From Mercurialis annua (taxonomy: Eukaryota; Streptophyta; Magnoliopsida; Malpighiales; Euphorbiaceae): a DNA stretch of 64,000 bases. Of this stretch, positions 32,900 to 44,601 are shown piece by piece. The stretch is taken from NCBI RefSeq assembly GCF_937616625.2, contig NC_065571.1, positions 24,130,201-24,194,200 on the forward strand. The letters run 5' to 3'. Position 1 is the stretch's first letter. The number at the start of each line of letters is the position of its first letter. A program made the translations under genes and the position numbers. The notes beneath the pieces are model-generated. The model was not told the origin of the DNA. It saw only the letters and a list, made by a program, of their open reading frames with translations, and ran no database searches.

Positions 32900-34202
32900 T
32901 TCCTTCGACTGGGGTCTGCTGCTCTTACATATTTGTATTGTAGTATGGACCGTGTGGTTCGTGGGGGATCTTGTCTCTTTAGGATGTGGCACGTCATCCA
33001 TGTAAGTATTTTTGTCAACTCTGTCTTTATTTCTGTGCCTGCTATCCCATTGACTCCGGGTTTTCTTTTTAGATCTGGGCCATTCAGATGGGCAGTTTGA
33101 CTGGATTTGACGATATTCCTGCGCCGTCTATCCCGCTTCTGAGATAATGAGATTATACTTGTACTCAGCCCCAGCAGGTTGCGTCTAAGACTCGGAACAG
33201 GTTGAATGCCCTTCCTTGGATTGACGTGAGTGAGCCTTTTATCTCTAGTTGACTTCTTTTGAGTTCTCTCTCTGAGCTCTGAAAAAGTTTTCTTGCAAAT
33301 ATTCACATCTTGGTGCACTCCTTTGAGTAGTCCTTGGCCACACTGGCCAGGGTAGCTGCAGGGCGCCGTTGTGAGGTCGGGCACGCGCCATCTGATGCAT
33401 GGCCCGAATTACCAGTCTTGGTTTCTCGGCGCGCGAGAATATTGGTGGTGGGTTGGTCCCTACTCTTGTATGGTTCTTAGGGATCCACCTTTGTAAATGT
33501 TGTGTGGTAGGGACGTCGTGTCCCCAGTCCTACGTATGGACATGAGAGTGTATCCTGCAGCTGAGTTTGTGTCTGATCCTGATCAGAGCTATCTGGATGA
33601 GCTGGTTGAGTCCCATCTTCTGGGTAGTTTGCCTTTGGTTGGAACGGCAGATAATCAGGAGCTTGTAGTTTCCGATATTCCAGTCAGGCAGACAGCTATA
33701 TGGCCATAGGTTTGTACGGTTTTCCCAATTTCTATTGTATGTTGCATGTCTCCTTTCTGATTCTCTCTCTGGTATGTCTTCAAGGTGCTGGTAGGCGTGG
33801 AGCCCATGTTGTTCGATCGAGAGTGGTTGTGTTTGGATCTCCTAGTAAGGTTTTAGTGAGTCATTGGGACATTGCTGGGTCTGGTAGGATGGTTTTTGGT
33901 AGACTGAGCCAGATGCCGTAGATGTCTGCCTGCTATTTTGATGCACGTCAATTTGTGCAGAATTCTGTTCCGGCTTCTTATATGGCGCACTCCCTTATGC
34001 CTACTGATTGTACTCACGTGAGTTATCTATCTGGCTCTTCTTTCTGCTTGTATTGGGATTTCTTATCCGCTCAACTAGATGTCTTCTTCTGTCTTGCATG
34101 TGCCGGTATCAGATGCCATTCAGCTGGTAAATGTTGCTTTCTACTAGGGGGATCATTATGCGCTGTAACTGCATAGATGAAGGTAAAAATGCAATATGCA
34201 TA
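32900..34202 (+). pseudogene. PMD gene copy E1, 3' part
   Basis: Continues the PMD after the Copia insertion: SFDWG, then in the next frame AALTYLYCSMDRVVRGG, matching the C-terminal PMD pattern. The downstream segment parallels E2: MLCGRDVVSPVLRMDM (33497; E2 has MLCGRDIVSPDLDLDL at 56030). It then has an intron-like stretch ending GTATGTCTTCAAG near 33783, RRGAHVVRSRVVVFGSPSKV, SACYFDARQFVQNSVP and GTGCCGGTATCAGATGCC. The final exon is missing because the LTR at 34203 cuts the copy within the segment equivalent to E2 56722. Several stops and shifts make it non-functional. Confidence 0.68.
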
Positions 34203-36562
34203 TGTCACGACCCGAATTTCTGGAATCACTATCGGCACTAGGGAATGGGAGTGTTTGCTCCGGAATCCGTAGCAAGCCTTGAAAACAACACACTTTTTAT
34301 TTTAAAAACCGTTATAAATTTTTCGCGAATCATTGAACACATTAAGCATGCCAGATCACACATTATTATTCACACTTATCTGTATTCATGTGAACATGCA
34401 TCTTTATTACCTCATGCCTAAGTTCCATTATCTTAGCATGGCATCATATTTTACTTTACCCTTAATCGCATATCCAATGGCTCAAGCCATATCATTATAT
34501 CATCTTATAAACGTTATGAAAACAAAGTATAAACAGAGTACGGTCAGACTTGACATTGGCCTGACTACCTTGTCTTCTCGACGGCTAACATAAAAACTTA
34601 CATCTACTGCTTACTGCGGATCCTCTAGATTGAAAACCATTTGATTATTTGAATCCCAAATAAACCTTCGAAGAACAAAAAGATCGGCATGTATCGTCAA
34701 AATCCTGAACCATTTCTGAAAATGATTCAACTTTGAAACGTCACTTAAAACTGGCGAGTTTGTACGTTATTAATAAACATTAATAAAAAAAATAATACGT
34801 ATAACCTTATATGTTACCAGATGAAACCCTAATCCTCAATTCATACACATATATTTTCCTCAAACGCATTTCACATTCCCGAATTAAATATATATATTGA
34901 TATTTCACAAGTTCAAAATCGCGGGAATGCGACATAGAAAATACTTGTACAAACATAGTTTTGTGTTTCCTTAATCCTTAGGTTACCGGGAATATACACA
35001 CTGTACTATCGCATAACAGGGATCTACAAAAATATCGGACGCGAGTACACATCTTCAGCTGTCCCCTGGACCCGAGTGCACATCATCGATAGTCTAACGT
35101 AACCCTTGACACCCGAGTACACATCTTCGGTTGTTCTAAAGAACCCGAGTGTACATCTTTTCCAGTCTGACCTTATTTCCAATGTATTACTTTCCTTTAC
35201 CATATATCTTACGCTTACCTCAAATCTAATTCGTACTTACGCATGTTACTAGTGTACACGCAGTCCTACTGTCGCCTAAGAGGTATGCTCGTTTTGTTGG
35301 TATTATATTGGCATTTCAATATATATAATATATACCTTTTTTCAAAAATATATCCTTTGCAAAATAATTAATAATTAATGCCGAATAGAAAGTCATCTCT
35401 CTAGGCTCTGCCCTAAGCCTCTATCTGGCCTAAGTACTATCTCTAATTGGTAGAGCTCCTGTCTCCTTCCTTAGAGAGCTAAGTAATTCCCTTGGTTCTT
35501 GTTCAATCCACGTACAACTTTCTTCTTTATAAGACAAAGCATTTGAACATCTTATTTCTCTTTTTAGGATGATGAAAGCGCTTTGACAAGAAAGAAAGAT
35601 TGCAAGCATAGCACTCCCAACCCACTAAGACCCTCACATATTAGATTTCATGGCATGCTTGTTTATGGTAGGAAAACCCTCGAAAGTTCAGATTCTGATT
35701 CCTGGGAATGCAACAAATCTAACATGGAAATACGAAATAACATTCGTACTTAAAAATATGTATTCCTAACTCTAGAATGCACATAATGACTCCACATAAA
35801 CTATCAATCATTCAATCAAAATATTTGATTTATTAATCAAATTGAAAGTCATTTATTCTTTTTGAAATCAATCTTATCCCTTTTTTGTCAAAATCTTTGA
35901 TCGGGTTTAGCTCCGTTAAAACTCTTTTCCAATAAAAATACTTTTGAAACAATTTTTTCAAAAAAAATTCGATCTTTTCCTTTCCATATAATTTCAAGTT
36001 ATTCGTCACCCGAGTACTCTTTTCATTGCTCGACAGTATTAGCAAAACTTTGACATTCGGAATACCTGCCGTCTCAGTACCTCTTACTAGCCCGGTTATT
36101 TCCACGGAGTCCAATAGAATACAACAAATTCAATTTCTCACTTCGATGTTTGAAATTCAACTTTTACAAAACATCAGAAAAAAATACTTTTCTATTCGGA
36201 GCTTAAACCGATGATTAGAATACATTTCAAATCATCAGAACTCCTTTTTTCAGACCTTAAATGTCCATGAACAAGGTTTTGAAAAATTATCACATCAAAA
36301 TCCTCAAAACAGCTCGTTTTGGAAAAGAAATAGCCATTTAGACCCTTAAACTTATTTTTTCGACCACATTGCTCCAAATCATCATAAACATCCGAACGAT
36401 CGATCGTTTAGATAAACATATAATATCAAAAGAATACCCAACAGAATCTGACAATTATCGGATACGACAAACACGTCATAAATCGCTCGTTGCACGTCGG
36501 AACCCGACGAAACTTGCGTCACTTATCAAAAATCCTACATCACTTAAGTATGGGGTATTACA
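34203..36562 (-). mobile_element. LTR1 (3' LTR) of element A
   Basis: TGTCACGACCC at 34203, GGGGTATTACA ending 36562. Compared with LTR2 it keeps 34756-35370, which is lost there. It has an extra stretch of about 230-270 bp (about 35390-35660) absent from LTR2. It lacks the roughly 1.2 kb that LTR2 has at 43220-44450, leaving only one GAACGATCGATCGTTT at the join (36389-36404). It carries a tandem block of CCCGAGT(A/G)CACATC units at 35040-35165. Confidence 0.88.
35040..35165. repeat. Tandem CCCGAGTACACATC block in LTR1 of A
   Basis: Four units (CGCGAGTACACATCTTCAGC, ACCCGAGTGCACATCATCGA, ACCCGAGTACACATCTTCGG, ACCCGAGTGTACATCTTTTC) at about 30-45 bp spacing. It sits at the same LTR position as the tandem blocks of B, solo LTR 1 and solo LTR 2. 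Confidence 0.85.
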
Positions 36563-36576
36563 TTCTCCCCCACTTA
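36563..36576 (-). other. Polypurine tract of element A (first copy)
   Basis: Minus strand AAGTGGGGGAGAA before TGTAATACCCC. The adjoining AATTCGAGGACGAATTG is the conserved pol end of Tekay/Del elements. Confidence 0.88.
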
Positions 36577-39500
36577 AAAACAATTCGTCCTCGAATTGAA
36601 AACAACTCGTACATGCTTATCAACTTCTCGTATTATTTAGCGAATGGGCTTTCCACGCTTCCACTGCACTACTCTAATACTCTAAATCTTTTCTCTTTTC
36701 ATATGAATTTTCTTCTCCCATTAATTTCTTTCAATTTCTTTCTATTTCATATTAAATATTCTCCACTTTTTCTATACGTTCATATCCATTTACCACATGC
36801 TTCTCTTATTCCAATTTCTTTCGTTATTTTCCATATTTACTTTATTCTCATAACGTTTTAGTCTGTCCATGTTTCCGAGTTTCACACATCAAACTTGTAC
36901 TTACCACATTCATACACGAATCTTATTCTCTTCACACGAGATTTCTAAATCAGGTATCAGCTTATACATACTTACTATCCATTTTGATGCTGATTTAATA
37001 TTCAATGATCACTTTCTTTCTTTACTTTACTGACTATTCTTAACTCTTTATCTCATATTAACCTATCATTAACATCTGCTCATTGCAGTCTTGTCCAAAT
37101 ATCCAACTATATTATTCAATTCAATTCTCACAATTTAGTTGTTGTGTATTTCCATAACTTTACAACGATACATCCTCATCAGTTATGTACTAGTCATTCA
37201 AATTTCTTCTTACACTCATCTTATAATGATGCCTCTTTTACCATTTGTTAAGAAACAATCTTATCCACATTTCCAATCGTATTTTACGATTCTCCACTTC
37301 TTTATCTCTTATTATACTCTATATCCGCCAATCTTTATTTCAAGTTATCGTATCCGATTCAATCATTATGTATTATCATAACCATATAATGATACGTACT
37401 TATTAACAAATATCATTCCTGCTTAAGATTCCAATCATAAATGTCATACCATCTCGATTTACTCTTATTGCAATTTAATATCCAATTATCAATAATCTCC
37501 ACTGCACGTATACTAACCTTTTCACTTTTTACATCCCCATTATCCATTTAATCTCCTCTTATTCACATATACTTCATATTACTTTTTACTTAACATCCTC
37601 CACTTCATCAATAACGATTACAATCCGTTATTTCAAAACTTCTCAACTCTATTACCCCAACTTTTACCTCCTCATGTAAGACTTCTTTACTCAAGGAAAT
37701 TGCTTCATTTCCGAGTTAAGAATCTAACGTGTTAGCTATTTCATTCACCTTCTCCACTTAGATTTGTAGTGTATTCTTAACTATGAATTGATATGAGTCA
37801 ATTTCTAGTCAGAGATTCAATTCATAAATCATGTGAAAATCTCAAAAATTACATCATACAATTGATGTCTCAACTTTGAGTACATAACTTTTAACTCATG
37901 ACTTTTCTTGTCAGAGAAAACACATCGGTAAGCCAATCTCTTATCTCTTTTACCAATTTCAACATACTCCTTAACCTTTGGACAACTTTCCTAACTTCAT
38001 ACTTGATATCTCCTCTCATTTATTCACCTTCCTTTATGTTTACACTTCTCGATGTTAATCATGAATTCCTTTCATGATCAATATAGGAGACTTAATGATT
38101 ATCTTTAATCATAGTCAATCCCGTACTTACTCCAACTTATTGTATATAACTTGCTCCTCTTTTATCTTATTATTTCTTATCACCGATGAAGAAAGATAAA
38201 GATGAAGGAAGATAGTAATGATAACTTGCTCCTCTTTTATCTTATTATTTCTAACTTATACGGTTTCGGTTCTCAGCATAGGGTGGTTCTAACTCATTTA
38301 GTTTATGTCGCTTATTCGATGTCTTTCTACATCACGTACTACACTGTTCTATTTCAAGTACGATATCTTGCTATCGTGATCTTAATCGTTCTACTCGCTC
38401 GATCCTCCGCGTAATCCTTACATCTCAATGGATATACTAATCTTACATTATTGGTATGTTCATATAGAATACCCGATAATCTTACTCTATAGTTAACGAA
38501 TTTCTACTCGGGTAGAAATCTGGATATTCAATAAGAATTTTTTTCTCATATTTTGAATATCAGAACACACTTGAATTCTTTGTCCCACGATAACCGTCAT
38601 TATCTCAAACAATTTACGATACTATAGAGTTATTTCTAGACAATCTTATTAAAAAAACTAAAAATCATTTAAAAATTGCAGCGCCACTTTCCAATAATTT
38701 TCTTTTCAATAACTCTTGAAATTTCTCTTTTGAAATAACATTTGTGAAAAGAAAATCTCATAAAATATTTATTTCACAAAATTGTTCCAGAGTAATGATA
38801 CCTCTCATTACCAAAGAGTTGAACAACTTTATCGCATATATCTATAATGCATGATCTAATCATTTTCATTCAATATATAATATTCATTTAGGTTCCATTG
38901 CAATCCTAGAAATGTAATGACATATGACTTTCCATTAGTGCGCACAATAAGATACTAGCCACAATTTCGCAATAAAATAAATCAACACAATTTCGTAATA
39001 AAATAAATCAACACCCTGTTTATAAGTGACTTTAGACATTTTCAAACTCTGCAGAGATTGTTCTTCACTCTTTTCTTCTTCCTCCGTTTATCATATTCGA
39101 TGTCAACGATAACGCCTCAATCACTAGTATCATATATCGTTCATATCCTTGTGTTCAACTATAGCTTACCTATGTTCGAGGTTAACAAACCTATTCATAT
39201 TTAATTAAAAATATCTATATCACATTGCATATAAACAATTATCATTTAACTACTCATATATAAAATACCTCAAGGCTCATCTCAAGCTTTACGGCATGCG
39301 CCGCTAAAATTCCTATCCACTGGTGCACTAGGACCTTTTCCCCCATCATGAAATTGATTTATGAAATCCTTTGATCATATTATCCCATCTCTGATCATTC
39401 TACCGTTCAAATTCCTAGCTAGCAGAACTAGGTTGCTTCGATCTATTTCTCTTTCCATAATACTACTATTATACAACTCTCGTGCCTACCCATCCAATCA

Positions 39501-40421
39501 CGTATGAGAAATGCATCACATGCTGTAAAAATCCTTCATATTCAAGACCTATCCCACAAACATACTTAACAGTAGTCTTCACTAGATCTAACATCAATTT
39601 GGGTATCTCCCCATTCAACCTTATAATTTGCTTGTATATTCAGTTACTGATCTATCACCTTTAGTTAGAATCTCTAACTGATTCCTGAGCATTCTAACTC
39701 GCTTATCACGTATCCTCTCCACTTGATTCAACCTAATCATCAAATATCTCATAGAAGTTTGCTCAGCTCTAATCATACCCCTCACATCTTTTAATCGTGA
39801 CACATTCTTCTAATACAGAGCTCTATCAAATCCTTACTAATTCTGATGACTTCTCAATCAACCTTCCATTAATAACAAGACTCTATTCTCCTCTATCTCT
39901 TTGCTAGGATCAATTATTATCTCTCATCACCCGTTAACTCTGCACTACTTCCTCATTTTTGCTAGAATTACTATTTACAAGGATTGTTTCTACTTCCTCA
40001 TTTTCTTCTATATTACTCAGAATTCATTTCCATGAAATGTAAAAAAATATTCCTCGTAATCCTATATCCCGACGTTACTAAAAAACAAAAATTTATATCA
40101 ATCATATAACCAATACACATATTATTTAGCACATTAAAGCATACTCATGATTTCGATCATGTCATTTCAATCATATCATTGCAGTCATATCAATCATTTA
40201 CGATATTATCAAATCACACCTTTCATATACGACTCACCCATTGACAAGGAGTTTGGAAATTTTTGGAAAACAAACGAAACACTCAGAATTGACATGACAT
40301 GAATCCTAATATCCCCAGTAGCCTCCTAGGTACTCAATAATTACCAACCACATCAATCATGTTAATCATATCAACATATCACGGAGCACATAATAGTAGC
40401 AATGGCATCACTAAACCATTT
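36577..40421 (-). other. Internal region of element A, no recognisable pol
   Basis: About 3.8 kb, AT-rich, with C-to-T type decay. On minus, the frame 39803-39621 contains RVRMLRNQLEILTKGDRSVT, which resembles a retrotransposon gag segment but is too short to assign. The last codons next to the polypurine tract look like a decayed Gypsy pol end (FEDE-type). I find no protease, RT, RNase H or integrase motif. The noncoding part resembles 6711-10905 in places. Confidence 0.6.
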
Positions 40422-40432
40422 CTCTAATACCA
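40422..40432 (-). other. Primer binding site of element A
   Basis: Minus strand TGGTATTAGAG, one change from the tRNA-Met site TGGTATCAGAG, 4 bp inside LTR2. It shows that 40437 is the inner end of a 5' LTR. Confidence 0.85.
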
Positions 40433-40985
40433 ACTTTGTCACGATCCAAATTCCTTGAATCGATCAGCGCTAGGGAACGGGAGTGGTTGCCCCAAAACCC
40501 GTAGCAAGCCTTGAAAACAAAACTTTTTCTTTTAAAAACCTCTATAATTTTTTTGCAAATCATTAAACACATTAAGCACGCCAAGTCACACATTATTATT
40601 CACACTTATCTGTATTCATGTGAGCATGCATCTTTATTACCTCATGCCTAAGTTCAGTTATTTTAGCATGGCATCATATTTTCATTTACCCTTAATTGCA
40701 TATCCAATGGCTCAAGCTATATCATTATATCATCTTATAAACGTTATGAAAACAAAGTATAAACAAAGTACGTCAGACTTGACATTGGCCTGACTACCTT
40801 GTCTTCTCGACGGCTAACATAAAAATTGACTATCTACTACTTATTGCGGATCCTCTAGATTGAAAACCATTTTATTATTTGACTCCCAAATAAACCTTTG
40901 ATTAACAAAAATATTGGCAGGTATCGTCAAAATCTCGAACCATTCCTGAAAATGGTTCAACTTTAAAACGTTAGTTAAAACTGGC

Positions 40986-42460
40986 ATCCCTCTCATATCT
41001 TCCAGACTCTCTAGATCTGACTGGATCATTGAGAAAATTACTAGTAGAATCAATTCCTGGTCTAGTAAACTCATAGCTTATGATGGTACAGTCCAGCTTA
41101 TCCGCTCTGTTTTGATGAGTATGCATGTGTTCTGGGCCTCTATTTTGATCCTTCCTCAGAGTGTTAACAAAGAAATCCAAAGTATATGTTCTAGATTCCT
41201 CTGGGCCAACAAAAGTGAGGGTAAGTATAGTGCCATGGTGTCTTGGAATGAGCTCAATAGATTGAAGAATGAAGGTAGCTTAGGCATTAAGAACATCAAG
41301 ATTTGGAATAGGGCTGCAATTAGCAAACATGTCTGGCAGATTCTGTGCAACTCTAACAATCTTCAGGTTAGATTGACTAGGCAGAATAAGTTCAGAAATA
41401 GGAGCTTCTGGATTGTTAATTCTAATAATAACTCTAGTTGGATTTAGAAGGGGCTTCTGGGCATCAGGAATGATACCAAGAAGTTATTTGAATACAAGTT
41501 GGGTGATGGTACTAAAGTGGACTTTTAGAATGATCCTTGGGTTCATGGGTGTTCTTTGTTGGAGAATTTTCCTAGAGTTAAGATGAGAGATTCCAGTGTG
41601 GCAAAAAATTCTTCTTTTTTAGATCTTTGGGGAAATGGTAGATGGATTTTGCCAAACCCAATGGATAGTGATACTGAAGAAGCTTGGAAGTTCATAAGAG
41701 ATAATTACTCCCTGAATAATGATTCTGATGAAATGATTTGAAAAGTAGTGAAGAGTGGTAAATTCTCAATAGCTAGTACCTGGAATGAATACAAAGAAAA
41801 GCATAGTAAAGTCCCTTGGTTCAAGCTAGTCTGGGGTAAGAATTCGATCCCTAGACATTGTTTTCTGATATGGCTCATTCTCAAAAAAAAAAAAAGAATG
41901 AAAACCAAAGATAGGCTTCTGAGATGGAAGGTTGTTGAAAATTACTCTTGTGTTTTCTGCTCTAATGCTTCTGAGACCATTGACCATTGTTTCTTTGACT
42001 GCCCTTTTGAAAATCAAGTCTGGGAGAAGCTTCTCCCCATATGCAATTGCCCTGTAAATCTGAGAAGTTGGAGGAGACTAGTTAGCTTGTTTTGCAAGAA
42101 AGCTTCTGCAAGAATTCTGCTGCTACTTTTAAAAGGAATATTGTGAATGCAGGAGTCTATAGCATCTGGAAGTCAAGGAACAAGTAAGTCTTTATTAATT
42201 AAGATGCTGATGTTCAAACGGTTATCCAGAGTGTGAAGCAAGCTATCCTCCCAAATTCAGCATGGTCATTCATAATCCCATGGTCGTTCAAACGGTTTGC
42301 GTTGTGAAGTTTCTCTGAGGCTTTTGTAACAGAGATCTTCTCACTTTTTTTGTGCCTCCCTGAGTAGCTATAACATGGTAGATTTTGTTCTTTTTGTTTA
42401 TCCATTGTTTAATTTCAATTAAATAAGCCTTTTTGGTTGCTTTCTACCAAAAATAATAAT
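40986..42460 (+). mobile_element. 5'-truncated L1-type LINE
   Basis: Only the end of RT and the C-terminal region remain: ISSRLSRSDWIIEKITSRIN, YDGTVQLIRSVLMSMHVFWA, LPQSVNKEIQSICSRFLWAN, GSLGIKNIKIWNRAAISKHV, then the zf-RVT domain (WFKLVWGKNSIPRHCFLIWL, CVFCSNASETIDHCFFDCPF, with Cys/Cys/His/Cys). Stops at 41446, 41527 and 41740 break it. The 3' end has the usual plant L1 tail (AAGCCTTTTTGGTTGCTTTC, TACCAAAAATAATAATAA). No TSD is visible. The flanks align with LTR1 34751-34755 and 35371 onward, so about 615 bp of LTR2 vanished at the insertion site. Confidence 0.9.
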
Positions 42461-44210
42461 AATTAATGCCGAAAAGTAAAGTACAACTCACAGCTTGTGC
42501 TCCCTTTTTACGGTAGGACGAACCCTCGAAAGTTTGGATTCTGATTCCTTGGAATGCAACGAATCTAACTTGAAAACACGAAATAACATTCGTACTTAAC
42601 AGTATGTATTCCTGACTCTATAATGCACATAATGACTCCACATAGACAATCAATCATTGAATCAAAATATTCGATTTATTTATTAAATTGAAAGTCATTT
42701 ATTCTTTTTGAAATCAATTCTATCCCTTTTTTGTCAAAATCGTGAATCGGGTTTAGCTCCGTTAAAACGCTTCTCCAATAAAAATACTTTTGAAACAATC
42801 TTTTCAAAAATTTCAATCTTTTCCTTTCCAAATAGTTTCCTATTATTCGTCAGCCGAGTACTCTTCTCATTGCTCGACGGTATAAGCGAAACTTTGACAT
42901 CTGGAATACCTTCCGTCTCAGTTCCTCTTACTAGCCAGGTTATTTCCACGGAGTCTAAAAGAATACAACAATTTCAATTTTTCACTTCGATGTTTGAAAT
43001 TCAACTTTTACAAAACGTCGGAAAACAATAATTTTCTATTCAGAGCTTAAACCGATAATTCAAATACATTTAAAATCATCAAAATTCATATGTTAAGACC
43101 TTATATGTCCATGAACAAGGTATTGGAAAATTATCACATCAAAATCCTCAAAACAGCTCGTTTTGAAAAAAAAAGAGGCATTTAAGCCCTTAAACTTCTT
43201 TTTTCGACCACATTGGTCCAAATCATCATTTTCAATTCATACTCTTTCACTTCAACATTTTTATTATTAAATAAACTCAGTTCGGTTTATTGTTTCAAGA
43301 AATAACTTTATTTGGTCAATTTGCCGAAAAACTCAAACTTTTCAAAATTCTTTCATTTTAGTCCTTTTCCGATCAAACTCGATTTGATCGATTTCAAATT
43401 CATTTCAAACTCTCAAATTCCTCTAGTTCAGACCTCAAAGTTAATGAACGAGGTTTTAGGACAATTTCACAACACATGCCTCAATTTTAGCAAAAATACA
43501 AATTAACCCCCTAAACTTTAACTTTTGACAATATCACCCAAAATTTGTCAAACTCAAACCAAATCATTCAAAACCAATTCCAAGTATTCCAAACTCAGAA
43601 TATGAATCATCAGACCACTAAAATCATAGCATGGAAGCCATCAAATCCATATAACCAAAAATCATGCCAAAAGTCATATTTTTCATAGTTTTCTCATAAA
43701 CTTCATTTTAATTAGCCAATTCTTTATCAATAATAAATAAAATCATTTCAGCCCGTATTAAATCATGCATGTCCAATATTATCCACAAATTAATCAATAG
43801 AATAAACATTCTTATCAATTATCATGTGTAATCATCATGAATTTCTCAAAGTTGCACCAAAAGCAAACAATCATCAATTCTTCTAATTAAACCATTAAAA
43901 AACCATTCAAAATATTTTGAGAACTCATCCTATTGAATCTCCCCTCCAAATTTCAGAGAAAACTAACAAGACACAAGAAAGCTATGAACTGTTTGAAGTT
44001 CTTGCTAAAAAATTACCAAAATCTCTACAATCCTTGCTTTGATCTTCACGTGCAACCCTAGATTCTTGATTAGATTAGAAAAGATATGTATTTTCCAAGC
44101 CTGGATCATCATCTTAGGCCTGTGTGTATGGTTTTAGGCTAGCTAGTGAGAGAAACAAACCCTAGAGAAAAGAAAATGCAAGAAAAAGGAAATTTGCTTC
44201 ACAACTCTTC

Positions 44211-44220
44211 TATTTATACA
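44211..44220 (-). promoter_or_regulatory. TATA-like box of LTR2, element A
   Basis: Minus strand GTATAAATAG, about 385 bp inside the LTR start in element sense, followed by a purine-rich stretch. The palindromic cassette begins within 10 bp upstream. Confidence 0.5.
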
Positions 44221-44226
44221 CAGTAG

Positions 44227-44362
44227 CTTTTAAATGATCGTTTAAATTCATGCACGATCGTTTAAAACATGCATGATCGTTTATGGAGTCTTTTAAAATG
44301 TTGAGGATCCATTTTTGGCACTTTGAACGATCGTTTACCCTTCCGAATGATCGTTTACTTCC
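44227..44362. repeat. ACGATCGTTTA palindrome cassette in LTR2 of A
   Basis: At least five copies: AATGATCGTTTAAA, GCACGATCGTTTAAA, GCATGATCGTTTATGG, GAACGATCGTTTACCC and GAATGATCGTTTACTT. The core CGATCG is self-complementary and AAACGATCGTTT-type arms extend it. LTR1 keeps only one copy because of a deletion. Confidence 0.9.
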
Positions 44363-44601
44363 TCAAATGCTAAATACCCACTTTCCCATACTCTAAATGC
44401 ATGGTATTGGCTCCTTAACCTTATCCAAACATTAAAAACATATCCTAAACATATACATGCAATATCAAAAGAATACCCAACATAATCTGACAATTATCAG
44501 ATACGACAAACACGTTGGAAATCGCTTGTTTCACGTCGGAACTCGACGAAATTTGCGTCACTTATCCAAAATCCTACATCACTCAAGTATGGTGTATTAC
44601 A

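Larger units (their letters stand above)
40437..44601 (-). mobile_element. LTR2 of element A with LINE insertion
   Basis: Runs from TGTCACGATCC to GTGTATTACA at 44601. It is longer than LTR1 because of the LINE (40986-42460) and the retained 43220-44450 segment. It has a TATA-like GTATAAATAG on minus (44211-44220) with ACGATCGTTTA-type palindromes just upstream in element sense (44227-44362). PPT-like AAGTGGGGGAGAA follows on its right side too (44602-44614). Confidence 0.85.

Noticed and set aside
39621..39803. Minus-strand frame with RNQLEILTKGDRSVTEY, similar to retrotransposon gag
   Set aside because: Too short and isolated to call a gag gene; only mentioned as a possible remnant in element A.
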